A DNA stretch of 64,000 bases from Sphingobium sp. (GTDB taxonomy: Bacteria; Pseudomonadota; Alphaproteobacteria; Sphingomonadales; Sphingomonadaceae): NCBI GenBank assembly GCA_035196065.1, contig CP136575.1, positions 2,830,769 through 2,894,768 on the forward strand, read 5' to 3'. The notes under the pieces are model-generated. The model did no database searches. It worked only from the letters and a program-made list of their open reading frames with translations, and was not told where the DNA came from. Positions 17,075-25,287 of this stretch are shown here, one piece after another. The translations under genes were made by a program, and so were the position numbers. Every line of letters starts with the position of its first letter. Within the stretch, counting starts at the first letter, position 1.

Positions 17075-17998
17075 TCACTCGCATTTGACCGCGAAGCCGT
17101 CGTCCAGCAGACCTTCGACCGAATCATTTTTGATTGCCTTAGCGATCTTCTCGCTGGCGGGACGCAAAATCGAAAAATGCGTGCAGCCTGGAGCCAGCGC
17201 AATATGCACCATTGGATTGCGATTGGTCAGTCGAAACTGGTCAATTGCTCCGACGTTACCTTGCCGGTCGCCTTCAGCAATGAGTGTCGGCATTCTGATT
17301 GACGATAGCCAGTGCAGCGGGGCACGTAACTTCGTTGCATGTTGATTGCTTGAATCGAACGGAAGTGCGCCCCACAAAAATGGTCCATAGCCACGAGGAT
17401 CGGCAACCGGTCCGAACGCAAAAACACTCTTCCACTCATCGGCATATTCCGCAGCGAGCAGGACCATAGTGCCACCGCTGCTGTGACCGCCAAGATATAC
17501 CTTGTCGGGGTCAACCCACGACTGTTGTTTCAACCATTGCGTGGCCGCGATCAGATCGTCCAGTTCGCCATAAAAACCTTCAATCTGACCCGGATTGCCA
17601 TTCAAACCACGAACTGCAGGATAGAACACCGCGACTCCAGCTTCGCGAAACGCAGCTGCCGATTGATCGGTTTCTATCGGTTGCTTGCTCCAAAAATCAC
17701 CGATTGCCGTATCGCCGCCGCTCACCCAAACAATGGCCGGATGCCGATTGCCGTCACCAGGGTCGGAGGTGAGATAACCTGCCATATTCCCCAGCGGCCC
17801 AGGCCAAGATACGAGCGTAAGGCCAGATTTTGCCGGTGGCTTTCTCGGCTTAGCCGATTGGCGGAGGTTGTTAATTACCTCAGGTCCTTGACCAGCACGT
17901 GCTTCACGCAACGTCTTCTCGGACTGAGCCGCTGCTGTGCTGGATAGTGCTAGTGCGACAAGAATCGCTGCCACGAAAGACGAAACGCAACGCTTCAT
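17075..17998 (-). CDS. Exported alpha/beta hydrolase (dienelactone hydrolase-like)
   Basis: A 307-residue protein with a Sec signal peptide (VSSFVAAILVALALSSTAAAQ). The nucleophile elbow GGHSSGGTMVLL is near residue 170, with a likely acid in LIAEGDRQGN and His in GCTHFS. It belongs with prolyl-oligopeptidase or dienelactone-hydrolase-like esterases, acting in the periplasm. The ATG at 17998 is used, since it overlaps the glmU stop as TGATG. It ends 37 bases before the antitoxin start. No substrate can be named, and its position after glmU looks like an insertion into a glmU-glmS neighbourhood. Confidence 0.8.
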   Translation of the reverse strand: MKRCVSSFVAAILVALALSSTAAAQSEKTLREARAGQGPEVINNLRQSAKPRKPPAKSGLTLVSWPGPLGNMAGYLTSDPGDGNRHPAIVWVSGGDTAIGDFWSKQPIETDQSAAAFREAGVAVFYPAVRGLNGNPGQIEGFYGELDDLIAATQWLKQQSWVDPDKVYLGGHSSGGTMVLLAAEYADEWKSVFAFGPVADPRGYGPFLWGALPFDSSNQHATKLRAPLHWLSSIRMPTLIAEGDRQGNVGAIDQFRLTNRNPMVHIALAPGCTHFSILRPASEKIAKAIKNDSVEGLLDDGFAVKCE

Positions 17999-19344
17999 CA
18001 CTTCTTCTCGGCCTTCTTCTTTCGCATCGCATCATGGAAGCGATCTGCCCAGCCGGGTTTCACCATTTGCTCGGCGCGCACCATGCGAAGTTCGCCATCG
18101 GCTACATCCCGGCTCACTGCGCTGCCCGCCGCGACAATCGCATCACGGCCAATCTTCACCGGGGCAATCAAGGCGCTGTTCGATCCGATGAACGCCCCCT
18201 CGCCGATCACCGTCTTATATTTGAAATAGCCATCATAATTGCAGGTGATCGTGCCAGCCCCGATATTCGCGCCCGCGCCGATTTCAGCGTCGCCCAGATA
18301 GGTCAGATGGTTGGCCTTTGCGCCTTTTTTCAGATGCGCTTTCTTGGTTTCGACGAAATTGCCGATCTTCGTCTTTTCTTCCAGCACAGTCCCAGGACGG
18401 AGGCGAGCAAAGGGGCCGACTTCGGCTCCGCTGGCAATGCTGGTGCCTTCAATATGGCAATTGGCGCAGATCTTCACATTGTCAGCCACCGACACACCGG
18501 GGCCAAAAAAGACATTGGGTTCGATCAGCACATCGCGGCCAATCGCCGTGTCATAGGAAAACCAGACTGTGTCTGGCGCAGTTAAAGTCGCGCCATCGTC
18601 CATAGCCTGCGCCCGGCGACGAGCCTGCCATTCGCCTTCCATCTCTGCCAATTGCGCGCGACTGTTGATGCCGGCAACATCGAAAGGATCGGTGGCTACC
18701 GCCACACAGGTCCTTCCATCGGCATTGGCGATGTTGACGATATCGGTGAGGTAATATTCCTTTTGCGCATTATCGTCGGTCACCCGGGCGAGCAGCGCGA
18801 ACAAGTCCGCAGCCTTCACCGCCATCAGGCCGGAGTTGGACAATTTGACAGCCTTTTCGAGGTCCGTCGCATCCTTCTGCTCGACCATCTTCACGATCTT
18901 GCCACCCTCAACGATCACACGACCATAGCCGGTGGGATCTTCAGGCTCGAACGCCAATACCACTACGGCGGGCGCGTCCACGCCGTTCAGCCGATCAATC
19001 ATTGCCTGCATCGTCGCTGACGGCACGAAAGGAACATCGCCATAAAGGATCAATACATCGCCATCGAAACCCGCCAGCGCACCCTCAGCCTGCTGCACCG
19101 CATGGCCCGTGCCAAGCTGCGGTTCCTGCACCACGGTTTCGGCACTGCTACCCAGCGCGTCCCGCAACTGGTCCGCCTTGTCGCCGACAACGACGACTTT
19201 TTTTGCGGGCGAAAGCGCATCAACGCTTGCCATCAAATGCATCAGCATCGGCCGGCCAGCTATCGGGTGCAGCACCTTGTGCAGATCTGATTTCATGCGG
19301 GTGCCCTTGCCCGCGGCGAGGATGACGGCAGCAATTTTGTTCAT
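17998..19344 (-). CDS. glmU: Bifunctional GlmU: GlcNAc-1-P uridylyltransferase / GlcN-1-P acetyltransferase
   Basis: A 448-residue enzyme that finishes UDP-GlcNAc synthesis. The N-terminal nucleotidyltransferase has AVILAAGKGTRMKSDLHKVL near residues 5-24. The left-handed beta-helix acetyltransferase lies from about 240 on (ANHLTYLGDAEIGAGANIGAGT, then CNYDG and KTVIGEGAFIGSNSALIAPV). The ATG at 19344 fits the family start; a further seven codons upstream do not. It is divergent from gph and followed in the same direction by the hydrolase, toxin-antitoxin genes and glmS. Confidence 0.96.
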   Translation of the reverse strand: MNKIAAVILAAGKGTRMKSDLHKVLHPIAGRPMLMHLMASVDALSPAKKVVVVGDKADQLRDALGSSAETVVQEPQLGTGHAVQQAEGALAGFDGDVLILYGDVPFVPSATMQAMIDRLNGVDAPAVVVLAFEPEDPTGYGRVIVEGGKIVKMVEQKDATDLEKAVKLSNSGLMAVKAADLFALLARVTDDNAQKEYYLTDIVNIANADGRTCVAVATDPFDVAGINSRAQLAEMEGEWQARRRAQAMDDGATLTAPDTVWFSYDTAIGRDVLIEPNVFFGPGVSVADNVKICANCHIEGTSIASGAEVGPFARLRPGTVLEEKTKIGNFVETKKAHLKKGAKANHLTYLGDAEIGAGANIGAGTITCNYDGYFKYKTVIGEGAFIGSNSALIAPVKIGRDAIVAAGSAVSRDVADGELRMVRAEQMVKPGWADRFHDAMRKKKAEKK

Positions 19345-19471
19345 GGACCACGGCTTTAGGAGCAAATGATTGCACTTTCCAGAATTTGCAGACGAATGTT
19401 TCGTAAATCATTTCCATTTTGCAAAAACGACGCATCTCGACTTTGCTGCATTGAAAGTTATGGCCCGAACC

Positions 19472-20143
19472 ATGACTGATTTTCCATTCGCTATCGTTGG
19501 GTTTGATCTCGACGGAACCTTGCTCGACAGCAGCTATGAACTGGCAGCATCGCTCAACCATGCGCTGGCCAGCATTGGCCGCCCTCCGATCGCAACCAAC
19601 GGCGTAAAGGCACTGGTCGGGATGGGCACGCGGCATATGCTGAAATTGGGGCTGGAACAGTCAGGCGGTGCAGACGATGAAACGGTCCACGCCCTGCACC
19701 CGGTACTGGTCGACCATTATCGCGCAAATCTGGGCAGCAATTGCCCGCCCTTTCCGGGCCTGGAAGCGGCGCTGGATCAACTGGCAGCGACGGGTGCGAA
19801 GCTGGCGGTGGTCACAAACAAGTTTGAAAACCTGGCGGTCGAACTGCTTGGCAATGTAGGGCTGGCCGACCGTTTCGCGACCATCATCGGTGGCGACACA
19901 ATGGGAAAGGGAAATGGCAAACCAAAGCCCGACCCGATCCACGAAATGATCCGGCGCTGCGGTGGTGGCCCAGCCGCCTTTGTCGGCGACACGATCCATG
20001 ACGTGCACGCCGCGCAAGCCGCGGGCATCAAAAGCATCGCCGTCAGTTTTGGCTTCCTTGATCAACCCGCCGAACAATTGGGCGCCGATGCGGTAATCGG
20101 CCATTATCAGGAATTGTTCGACACGCTTCAGCGGCTCGGCTGA
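19472..20143 (+). CDS. gph: Phosphoglycolate phosphatase-like HAD hydrolase
   Basis: A 223-residue HAD phosphatase. Motif I is FDLDGTLLDS near residues 10-19, motif II VVTNKFEN near 109-116, and motif IV FVGDTIHDVHAA near 170-181. It probably removes 2-phosphoglycolate arising from DNA repair; other small phosphates are possible. An ATG at 19460 is an alternative start four codons earlier, with neither having a strong ribosome site. Its end overlaps the convergent nucleotidyltransferase gene by 16 bases. Confidence 0.87.
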   Translation: MTDFPFAIVGFDLDGTLLDSSYELAASLNHALASIGRPPIATNGVKALVGMGTRHMLKLGLEQSGGADDETVHALHPVLVDHYRANLGSNCPPFPGLEAALDQLAATGAKLAVVTNKFENLAVELLGNVGLADRFATIIGGDTMGKGNGKPKPDPIHEMIRRCGGGPAAFVGDTIHDVHAAQAAGIKSIAVSFGFLDQPAEQLGADAVIGHYQELFDTLQRLG

Positions 20144-21234
20144 CCTTTACGCCATTTCACCCATAAATGCCGCGCCAACATCAGCGGCGGCATGCGCAGC
20201 AGGTGCGAGCGGATGTAGAATATGAGCCGAAGCCATTTGCGCGTCGGCCGCCCCCAGCCGTCACGTGCGGTGAGGCGGTGGATGAAGAGATAGTCGGTGA
20301 ATGCAAGCCGTTCCTGTTTTGGATAAACATGGGTTCCATAAAGATGGTGCGAAAGACGTGCAGCACGCATCACCGATGCATATAGATGACGGCACCCGGG
20401 CGCAGCGTAGATATCATGCCAGTATTTTCCGCTGGTGCGGTTCTGCATTTCGTTGGCAATACAATGGAAATCCCACAAGTTTCGGAGACCGCCGGTAAGG
20501 TCGCCGTCTGCGATCAAATGCGCGGCGCAATGACAAAGAATGTCGTGTGGCGACAAAATATAGGTCTTGCCTGGTTGGAAGGGCGTGGGCAGCGGATAGC
20601 GATAATCAAGATCATCGTCAGGATGTTCAAATTGCTCAGGAAGCGGCAGCGCAACCGCGCAATCCAACATCCCTGCAGCATCCGGCGTCGGCCCCGCTGT
20701 CAGCGGCAGGATGGTGTGATGCACGTCGATCATCCGGTCGCGCTCCTTATGGATCATCGGGGGGAGTTCGTGCATATGGTCGCGGTAATAGGCGTCGTCA
20801 TAGGCGTCTTCCTTCACCCATTCCCAGCCGCCTCTGTCCAGCAACAGCGCCTCCACCTGCGGCAGATCTTCGCGCGCCACCATGATGTCGAGGTCGCCAA
20901 TCGATCTGCCGTCACCGGCAAGCAGCCCAGCGGCGGCATAAGCAGTGCCCTTAAGCAGCACGACCTTGCCGTGATAGTCCGCCAAAGCGCGCCGGGCGCA
21001 ATCGGCCTCCCAAAGCGCGGACCGCCGCTGATATTCTGCGTTGATCTGCGCTTCGGCTAGGATTTCTGCGACGTTCGAAGGCACTGACTCAAATTTGAGT
21101 CGCGCTGCCAAGGTACCGATAAGCTGCTCGGCACGCGCCATGGTGAGCAGATCGGTCCAGCCACGCGCATCAAGACTGGCCGTCGATGCGGGGTGGCGGA
21201 GCGCATCGACAAGGAGCATGGCATCGCGCTTCAC
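20128..21234 (-). CDS. Nucleotidyltransferase of the HPr-rel-A type cluster
   Basis: A 368-residue protein of the NTP_transf_5 type. The core motif VVLLKGTAYAAAGLLAGDG followed by RSIGDLDIMV gives LKG at 94-96 and the paired acids at Asp114 and Asp116 of a polymerase-beta-like fold. A GTG start at 21234 overlaps the kinase stop as GTGA, a better start than the TTG further up. The C-terminal 200 residues are helical and unassigned. It is the last gene of the four-gene operon. Related nucleotidyltransferases accompany HPr-kinase-like tailoring enzymes in some lasso peptide clusters, so adding a nucleotide group to a peptide or protein is an idea only. Confidence 0.8.
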   Translation of the reverse strand: MKRDAMLLVDALRHPASTASLDARGWTDLLTMARAEQLIGTLAARLKFESVPSNVAEILAEAQINAEYQRRSALWEADCARRALADYHGKVVLLKGTAYAAAGLLAGDGRSIGDLDIMVAREDLPQVEALLLDRGGWEWVKEDAYDDAYYRDHMHELPPMIHKERDRMIDVHHTILPLTAGPTPDAAGMLDCAVALPLPEQFEHPDDDLDYRYPLPTPFQPGKTYILSPHDILCHCAAHLIADGDLTGGLRNLWDFHCIANEMQNRTSGKYWHDIYAAPGCRHLYASVMRAARLSHHLYGTHVYPKQERLAFTDYLFIHRLTARDGWGRPTRKWLRLIFYIRSHLLRMPPLMLARHLWVKWRKGQPSR

Positions 21235-22085
21235 GGCCGGTCGCCCCAAAGCTGCTCGACCAGCGCAATGGCCTCTTCACCGCTTTCATAATCGATCGCC
21301 AGCGACGGCACCGACTTCACAAAACGGGTCAGCGCCGTAAATCCTGCCTCGCCCAGGGCGACATAGTTGGTCGACGCCTGCGTCAGCCGCATGAAGGTTT
21401 CCCCGGCCGCCACGCTGCGCACCGCCCTTGGTTCGCCAAAGCGCGGAAAGAGCAGCAGCGCCGGTCGGCCGCCCTCGCCCATGCGTGCAATGGCATCAGC
21501 AGGCGGCACCATGTGGCGGATATCGCCTTTAGGCGTATCCCGCATCAACGGGCCAAAGAGCGCGTCTGGCCGGGCCGCCTCCATCGCTGCAATCGCGCTA
21601 TTCTTTAGGCTGATCAGCCGCGGAAAGGGCATGATGTCGCCGCTCAACGGATCAAGCAGCACAAATTCGTCGCCCAGAAAGCGCCAGCCCCGGCAGGACA
21701 GCAAAGCCGCAAGCGTCGACTTGCCCGACCCGGATGCGCCGGTCATCACCAGAACACGCCCGTCGCGCTCAACCGCGCTGGCATGAAGGAGCAGGTGGCG
21801 CCGCCAGCCAAGCGCAACTTGCAGGTTCATCGCCATTTCAGCGGCGAGCAGCCCCTGCGAAAGCGGCAAGGGCGCAGCATCGGGCAGCATATAGTCGCCC
21901 TTGATCGCTACCGATGGCCGCAGCCAGCGCCGCAGCCGGCTAGCAGCTTCCAACCGCACTGTGAAATCGACATATTCCGGTCGCGGATAACCGGCATATA
22001 GCGCGGCCATCCGCTCGATCGGCGCACGCCATACCGAACCGATGCGAAATGCGGCGGGGCCGATGCGGACGTGGAATTCATGCAC
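21231..22085 (-). CDS. HprK-related kinase A
   Basis: A 284-residue P-loop kinase with a Walker A GASGSGKST at residues 116-124 and WRFLGDEFVLLDP near 134-146, where HPr kinase/phosphorylase carries its catalytic Asp. A poorly conserved N-terminal half of about 100 residues precedes it. No HPr or PTS gene is in the window, so its phosphorylation target is unlikely to be known HPr. The GTG start at 22085 lies eight bases inside the PqqD-like gene. The set matches the family named HPr-rel-A; biochemical function has not, to my knowledge, been shown. Confidence 0.85.
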   Translation of the reverse strand: MHEFHVRIGPAAFRIGSVWRAPIERMAALYAGYPRPEYVDFTVRLEAASRLRRWLRPSVAIKGDYMLPDAAPLPLSQGLLAAEMAMNLQVALGWRRHLLLHASAVERDGRVLVMTGASGSGKSTLAALLSCRGWRFLGDEFVLLDPLSGDIMPFPRLISLKNSAIAAMEAARPDALFGPLMRDTPKGDIRHMVPPADAIARMGEGGRPALLLFPRFGEPRAVRSVAAGETFMRLTQASTNYVALGEAGFTALTRFVKSVPSLAIDYESGEEAIALVEQLWGDRP

Positions 22086-22380
22086 CGGACACGCGCTCCA
22101 CTAAGCCCAGATCGGCCAGTTCTTCCAAACGGATGGCAATCAGTGCAACGGCCTCGGCACGCTTGCCAAGGTCGAACTGAGTTGCCAGCCGAGCCGCGAG
22201 CGTTGCCGCGTCGACCGCATCGTTGCGCATGGCGGCAAGCATCTGCGGCACCGGCTCTGTCACCATATGGGTGACCCCGGAACGGCGCTGATAGATAAGC
22301 GTCAGCATATCGAGCGGGTCGACAATAAGGCTGTCGGCGGGTTCTGCTTGGTAAAGTTTATCGGTCGCGGCCACGGCCAA
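22078..22380 (-). CDS. PqqD-like protein of the HPr-rel-A system
   Basis: A 100-residue winged-helix protein resembling PqqD, the peptide-recognition (RRE) fold that carries precursor peptides to modifying enzymes. The LIVDPLDMLTLIYQRRSG and LAARLATQFDL segments suit this fold. The start is uncertain: TTG at 22380 or GTG at 22374, neither with a clear ribosome site. It overlaps the kinase start by eight bases and lies 37 bases after the Tat-exported protein gene. Presence of an RRE-type protein suggests that a peptide or protein substrate is modified, though no short precursor was found. Confidence 0.78.
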   Translation of the reverse strand: MAVAATDKLYQAEPADSLIVDPLDMLTLIYQRRSGVTHMVTEPVPQMLAAMRNDAVDAATLAARLATQFDLGKRAEAVALIAIRLEELADLGLVERVSGA

Positions 22381-22417
22381 GGCGTAACGCGTTGCCGTTA
22401 AAATTCAATCCGCTCAA

Positions 22418-22819
22418 TCAGCGGGGCATTTGCAACGAGGCAAAACAAGTGAAACCGCTCTGCCCAGCCTGCAGCCGGCGGATATAATTCACATAGGCCT
22501 GGCTTTGTTCATAGCTCGTACCCGGCAGGGTCCTGCCTGATAAAGCCCGCTTCACTTCTTCGCCGGTAAATTTCTGGCCGGTGGCAACGAATGATCCCGG
22601 CGTATCAGGCGGCACCAGCTTGCCCGCAGCATCAATATTCATGCCTGTGCCATGCGGCCCGGGAACAGGGATCTGACAGTTAAGGACTGAGCCAGCCGTC
22701 TGCGCCAGCGCCGGACGGACCGAGACGATTGCGGCGACACCGGCCACGCCAAGCATCAGAGCCCGGCGGCTGGATCCACTCGCTTTGTTCGCGTCGCTAT
22801 TACCCTCGTCACCAGTCAT
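22418..22819 (-). CDS. Tat-exported two-cysteine protein heading the HPr-rel-A operon
   Basis: A 133-residue protein. The N-terminal leader has the twin arginines SSRRALMLG (Arg18-Arg19), a hydrophobic stretch, and ALA at residues 37-39 as a likely cleavage site. The mature part, about 94 residues, contains two cysteines, Cys48 and Cys125, at its two ends, suited to one disulfide, and a GTSYEQSQAYVNYIRRLQAG helix. AAGGAA sits six bases before the ATG. No family is recognised. Being first in the operon with RRE and kinase genes behind it, it may be a substrate or partner, but this is inference. Confidence 0.7.
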   Translation of the reverse strand: MTGDEGNSDANKASGSSRRALMLGVAGVAAIVSVRPALAQTAGSVLNCQIPVPGPHGTGMNIDAAGKLVPPDTPGSFVATGQKFTGEEVKRALSGRTLPGTSYEQSQAYVNYIRRLQAGQSGFTCFASLQMPR

Positions 22820-22925
22820 GCATTTTCCTTAGCAAGATCGCCGCGTAAATCCATGGCCTGAATTGTAAACATCGGGCCGCGTCTTGGAACGGGACATCCC
22901 CGCACTGACGGGTTAACGGCACGAA

Positions 22926-22956
22926 AAAAGGGGCAGCCATACAGGCCGCCCCTTTT
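22926..22956 (-). terminator. Strong hairpin terminator after the SnoaL-like gene
   Basis: AAAAGGGGC (22926-22934) pairs with GCCCCTTTT (22948-22956), with inner GCC/GGC pairs and an ATACA loop. Runs of A and T on the two flanks make it work in both directions; on the minus strand it ends in TTTTTT. Confidence 0.85.
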
Positions 22957-22982
22957 CTTTATTCAATGTGATCGAAAATCGA

Positions 22983-23477
22983 TCAGCTGGTCTTTTCCGG
23001 CATCATCGAAGAGTGTAGATGGTCGATCTTCCACGCACCATCTTCGAGCCGGTAGATGAAGGAATAGCGCGCCTTCACGTCGGTTTTTACACCGGTCGCA
23101 GCGTCGGTCAGGGTCACTGTCCAGGTGCCAAGTCGCGCTGCCTGGTTGCAGCCCATCTTGAAAGTGCTGCTATTGATCGTGCCGACCGGGCTGCCCTTGA
23201 GGAAGCCAACGAAATAGTCCTGGATTTCGCTATGGTTGGTGCGCGGCTTGTTCGAAACCGTTGCCAACAGAACGGCGTCCTTGGTGAAAAGCTTGGTCAC
23301 CGTCGCAGGGTCCTTCGTGGCCCATGCCGCGTTGAATTGGCCAAACAGCCCATCGACCTGCTGCTGCGTCACCGCAGCGCATTTCATCCTCGACGTTTTC
23401 GATTTGGCTTCCGCCATAGGCGCGAATGCGACGAGTGCAGCTGCACCGCCTAGGGCCAGGATAGCGTTACGAACCAT
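22983..23477 (-). CDS. Exported SnoaL-like (SgcJ/EcaC family) protein
   Basis: A 164-residue protein with a Sec signal peptide (AILALGGAAALVAFAPMAEA). The mature part has an NTF2-like fold: QVDGLFGQFNAAWATKDPATVTKLF and RYSFIYRLEDGAWKIDHLHSSMMP are typical of the SgcJ/EcaC association domain. These proteins are small-molecule binding or oligomerising domains of mostly unknown role. The ATG at 23477 has GGAGAG seven bases ahead; upstream frame is not used. It stands alone, with a strong terminator behind it. Confidence 0.78.
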   Translation of the reverse strand: MVRNAILALGGAAALVAFAPMAEAKSKTSRMKCAAVTQQQVDGLFGQFNAAWATKDPATVTKLFTKDAVLLATVSNKPRTNHSEIQDYFVGFLKGSPVGTINSSTFKMGCNQAARLGTWTVTLTDAATGVKTDVKARYSFIYRLEDGAWKIDHLHSSMMPEKTS

Positions 23478-23592
23478 ATTAACTCTCCGATATGCGTAGC
23501 GTTTCCCCGCTGCGCATATCGGAACTAATTTATGGCGATTCAACCAGGCGTTACGTCACAGCATGTAACTTGTTACGCCCATCGAACATCAA

Positions 23593-25152
23593 CTAAAATT
23601 CGATCTGCATCCGCGCTTGAAACAGATCCGTGCCATAGGACTGGCGATCGACTGGCACAGTGGACAGCGGATCGACCAAAGAGGCAACGGGCCCGCCATT
23701 GACCTGGATGCGTCCATAGTTGACCATGAAACGGATATAGTCGATCGGATACCAGTTCAGACCGAGCAGATAGCTTGTCTGCGAACCGCCGCGCCCCAGC
23801 CGTCCCGGCAAGGCCGCAAGGCTGCCGATGCCGGTTGTGAAATTGTTGGTGAGGCCGTTTTTCAGCGCGGCATCGTCAAGATCGATATGATCGACGCGCG
23901 CCGCAATCTGGAATGCGCCCGATCCACCCTTGTTCAGCGGGTTCAGCACCTTGGTCCGCGTCCAGATACCTTCGCCACGACGATATCCGCGCGTTTCACC
24001 GGTCAGGAAGAAACCTATTTCGCCATAAGCGCCGAAGTAAGAAGGATCACCTGTCGGCGTTACGGCCAGATTGCCACCGCTGAATGCATCCAGCCCGGTT
24101 GCACGATCGCCGGCACGATAGGCATCAGCCTTCAGCCATTGACCCTCACCCACAAAATAGAGCCCCTTGAACACACCCGCAATCTCGGCCCCGATGATCC
24201 GGTCGCTCTTTGCCGCAAAATTGCCGGTATCGACGAAACGTACGTCCGTCAGCTGCGTGTTGGGACGTGCGCGATACCGGGCGACCTGTCCGGTCGATGG
24301 TGTATTGACGCCAGCAATGCCGCCATTGGATGCAAATTCACGATGCTGGTAACCGAGGCCGAAATGCAACTGCCCACCCAGAGCCTTGGGCGCGTAAACT
24401 AGGCGCGCGGCACCAATATAACCATCATTGTCGAATGTGCTGTCAATGCTGTGCGCAGCAAACATGCCAGCCTCGGCGCGCCAATCGTCATTTCCGCTAT
24501 GCCAGGCCAAGGCAGCGCCAAGACGGCGGCTGTTCAGGAAGGCATCGTTGAATGCCGCGCGTTCAAGGAAGGAGTTGTTGTTCGAGCTCGAAATCTGCTC
24601 CATCCCGTTGAGCGTTTCGAAATTGCCAATGCGCACAACAAGCGGGGCATTGGCCGGGCTGTAGCTTAAAAAGACATCACCGAAGTTAACCGTCGAATTG
24701 GCAAAATCTGCCTCGACCTTATAGCCAAATCCACCCGGCATCGTTCCTTCTGCACCCAGGCGGACGCGGCGGACGCGGCTGTTGAAGCCGAGGTTACGGT
24801 TGGCGGCATAATCGCCGGGCAGACCAACATATCCGGTATCATAATGCAGGCGGCCACGCGGCTTGAATGTCCATCCACCGTCACCCTTGATTTCAGCCGC
24901 CCCTTTGAAGGCGATTTCGGGTGCAGGCTTCGAATCGGGCTTTTTCTCAGGCGCTGGGGCAGGTTGCGGCGCAGGCGCGGCTGCGACCTTTTCGACCTTC
25001 GCCGAAAGTTCCGCGAGTTGCGCCTTCAGCGCAGAAACCTCTGCACGCAATGCCTCGACCTCGGCATCGTTCGACTGCGCCGCAGCTGGATCGGCCATTG
25101 CCAGGGCGATAACCGCCGTACCTGCGAGATAGATCGATTTTGCCAACGTCAT
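23593..25152 (-). CDS. OprO/OprP-type phosphate-selective porin
   Basis: A 519-residue outer-membrane protein. It has a signal peptide (MTLAKSIYLAGTAVIALAMA), then a short coiled coil near residues 30-60 (EVEALRAEVSALKAQLAELS) as in trimeric porins, a Pro/Ala-rich linker, and a beta-barrel with alternating residues ending in a terminal Phe (ARMQIEF). The barrel matches the phosphate-selective porin O/P family. The ATG at 25152 follows AGGAG by eight bases. Substrate may be phosphate or polyphosphate, but in sphingomonads the family has many uncharacterised members. Confidence 0.85.
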   Translation of the reverse strand: MTLAKSIYLAGTAVIALAMADPAAAQSNDAEVEALRAEVSALKAQLAELSAKVEKVAAAPAPQPAPAPEKKPDSKPAPEIAFKGAAEIKGDGGWTFKPRGRLHYDTGYVGLPGDYAANRNLGFNSRVRRVRLGAEGTMPGGFGYKVEADFANSTVNFGDVFLSYSPANAPLVVRIGNFETLNGMEQISSSNNNSFLERAAFNDAFLNSRRLGAALAWHSGNDDWRAEAGMFAAHSIDSTFDNDGYIGAARLVYAPKALGGQLHFGLGYQHREFASNGGIAGVNTPSTGQVARYRARPNTQLTDVRFVDTGNFAAKSDRIIGAEIAGVFKGLYFVGEGQWLKADAYRAGDRATGLDAFSGGNLAVTPTGDPSYFGAYGEIGFFLTGETRGYRRGEGIWTRTKVLNPLNKGGSGAFQIAARVDHIDLDDAALKNGLTNNFTTGIGSLAALPGRLGRGGSQTSYLLGLNWYPIDYIRFMVNYGRIQVNGGPVASLVDPLSTVPVDRQSYGTDLFQARMQIEF

Positions 25153-25206
25153 AAAAATTGCTCCTGCATCATGCGAACAAGCATGTTGGTCCGCATGATG
25201 CAAGGC

Positions 25207-25230
25207 CTGCCCGTCGTCGGTGACGGGCAG
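25207..25230. terminator. Perfect 9-bp stem-loop between porin and TonB receptor genes
   Basis: CTGCCCGTC (25207-25215) and GACGGGCAG (25222-25230) form an exact stem with a GTCGGT loop. It lies after the TonB receptor stop on the minus strand. There is no T-run, so termination is only probable. Confidence 0.5.
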
Positions 25231-25287
25231 TATGACGCTTTTGTTGCAGCTATGTTACAATTTAAAAATGCTGCTGTTAGATGATCG

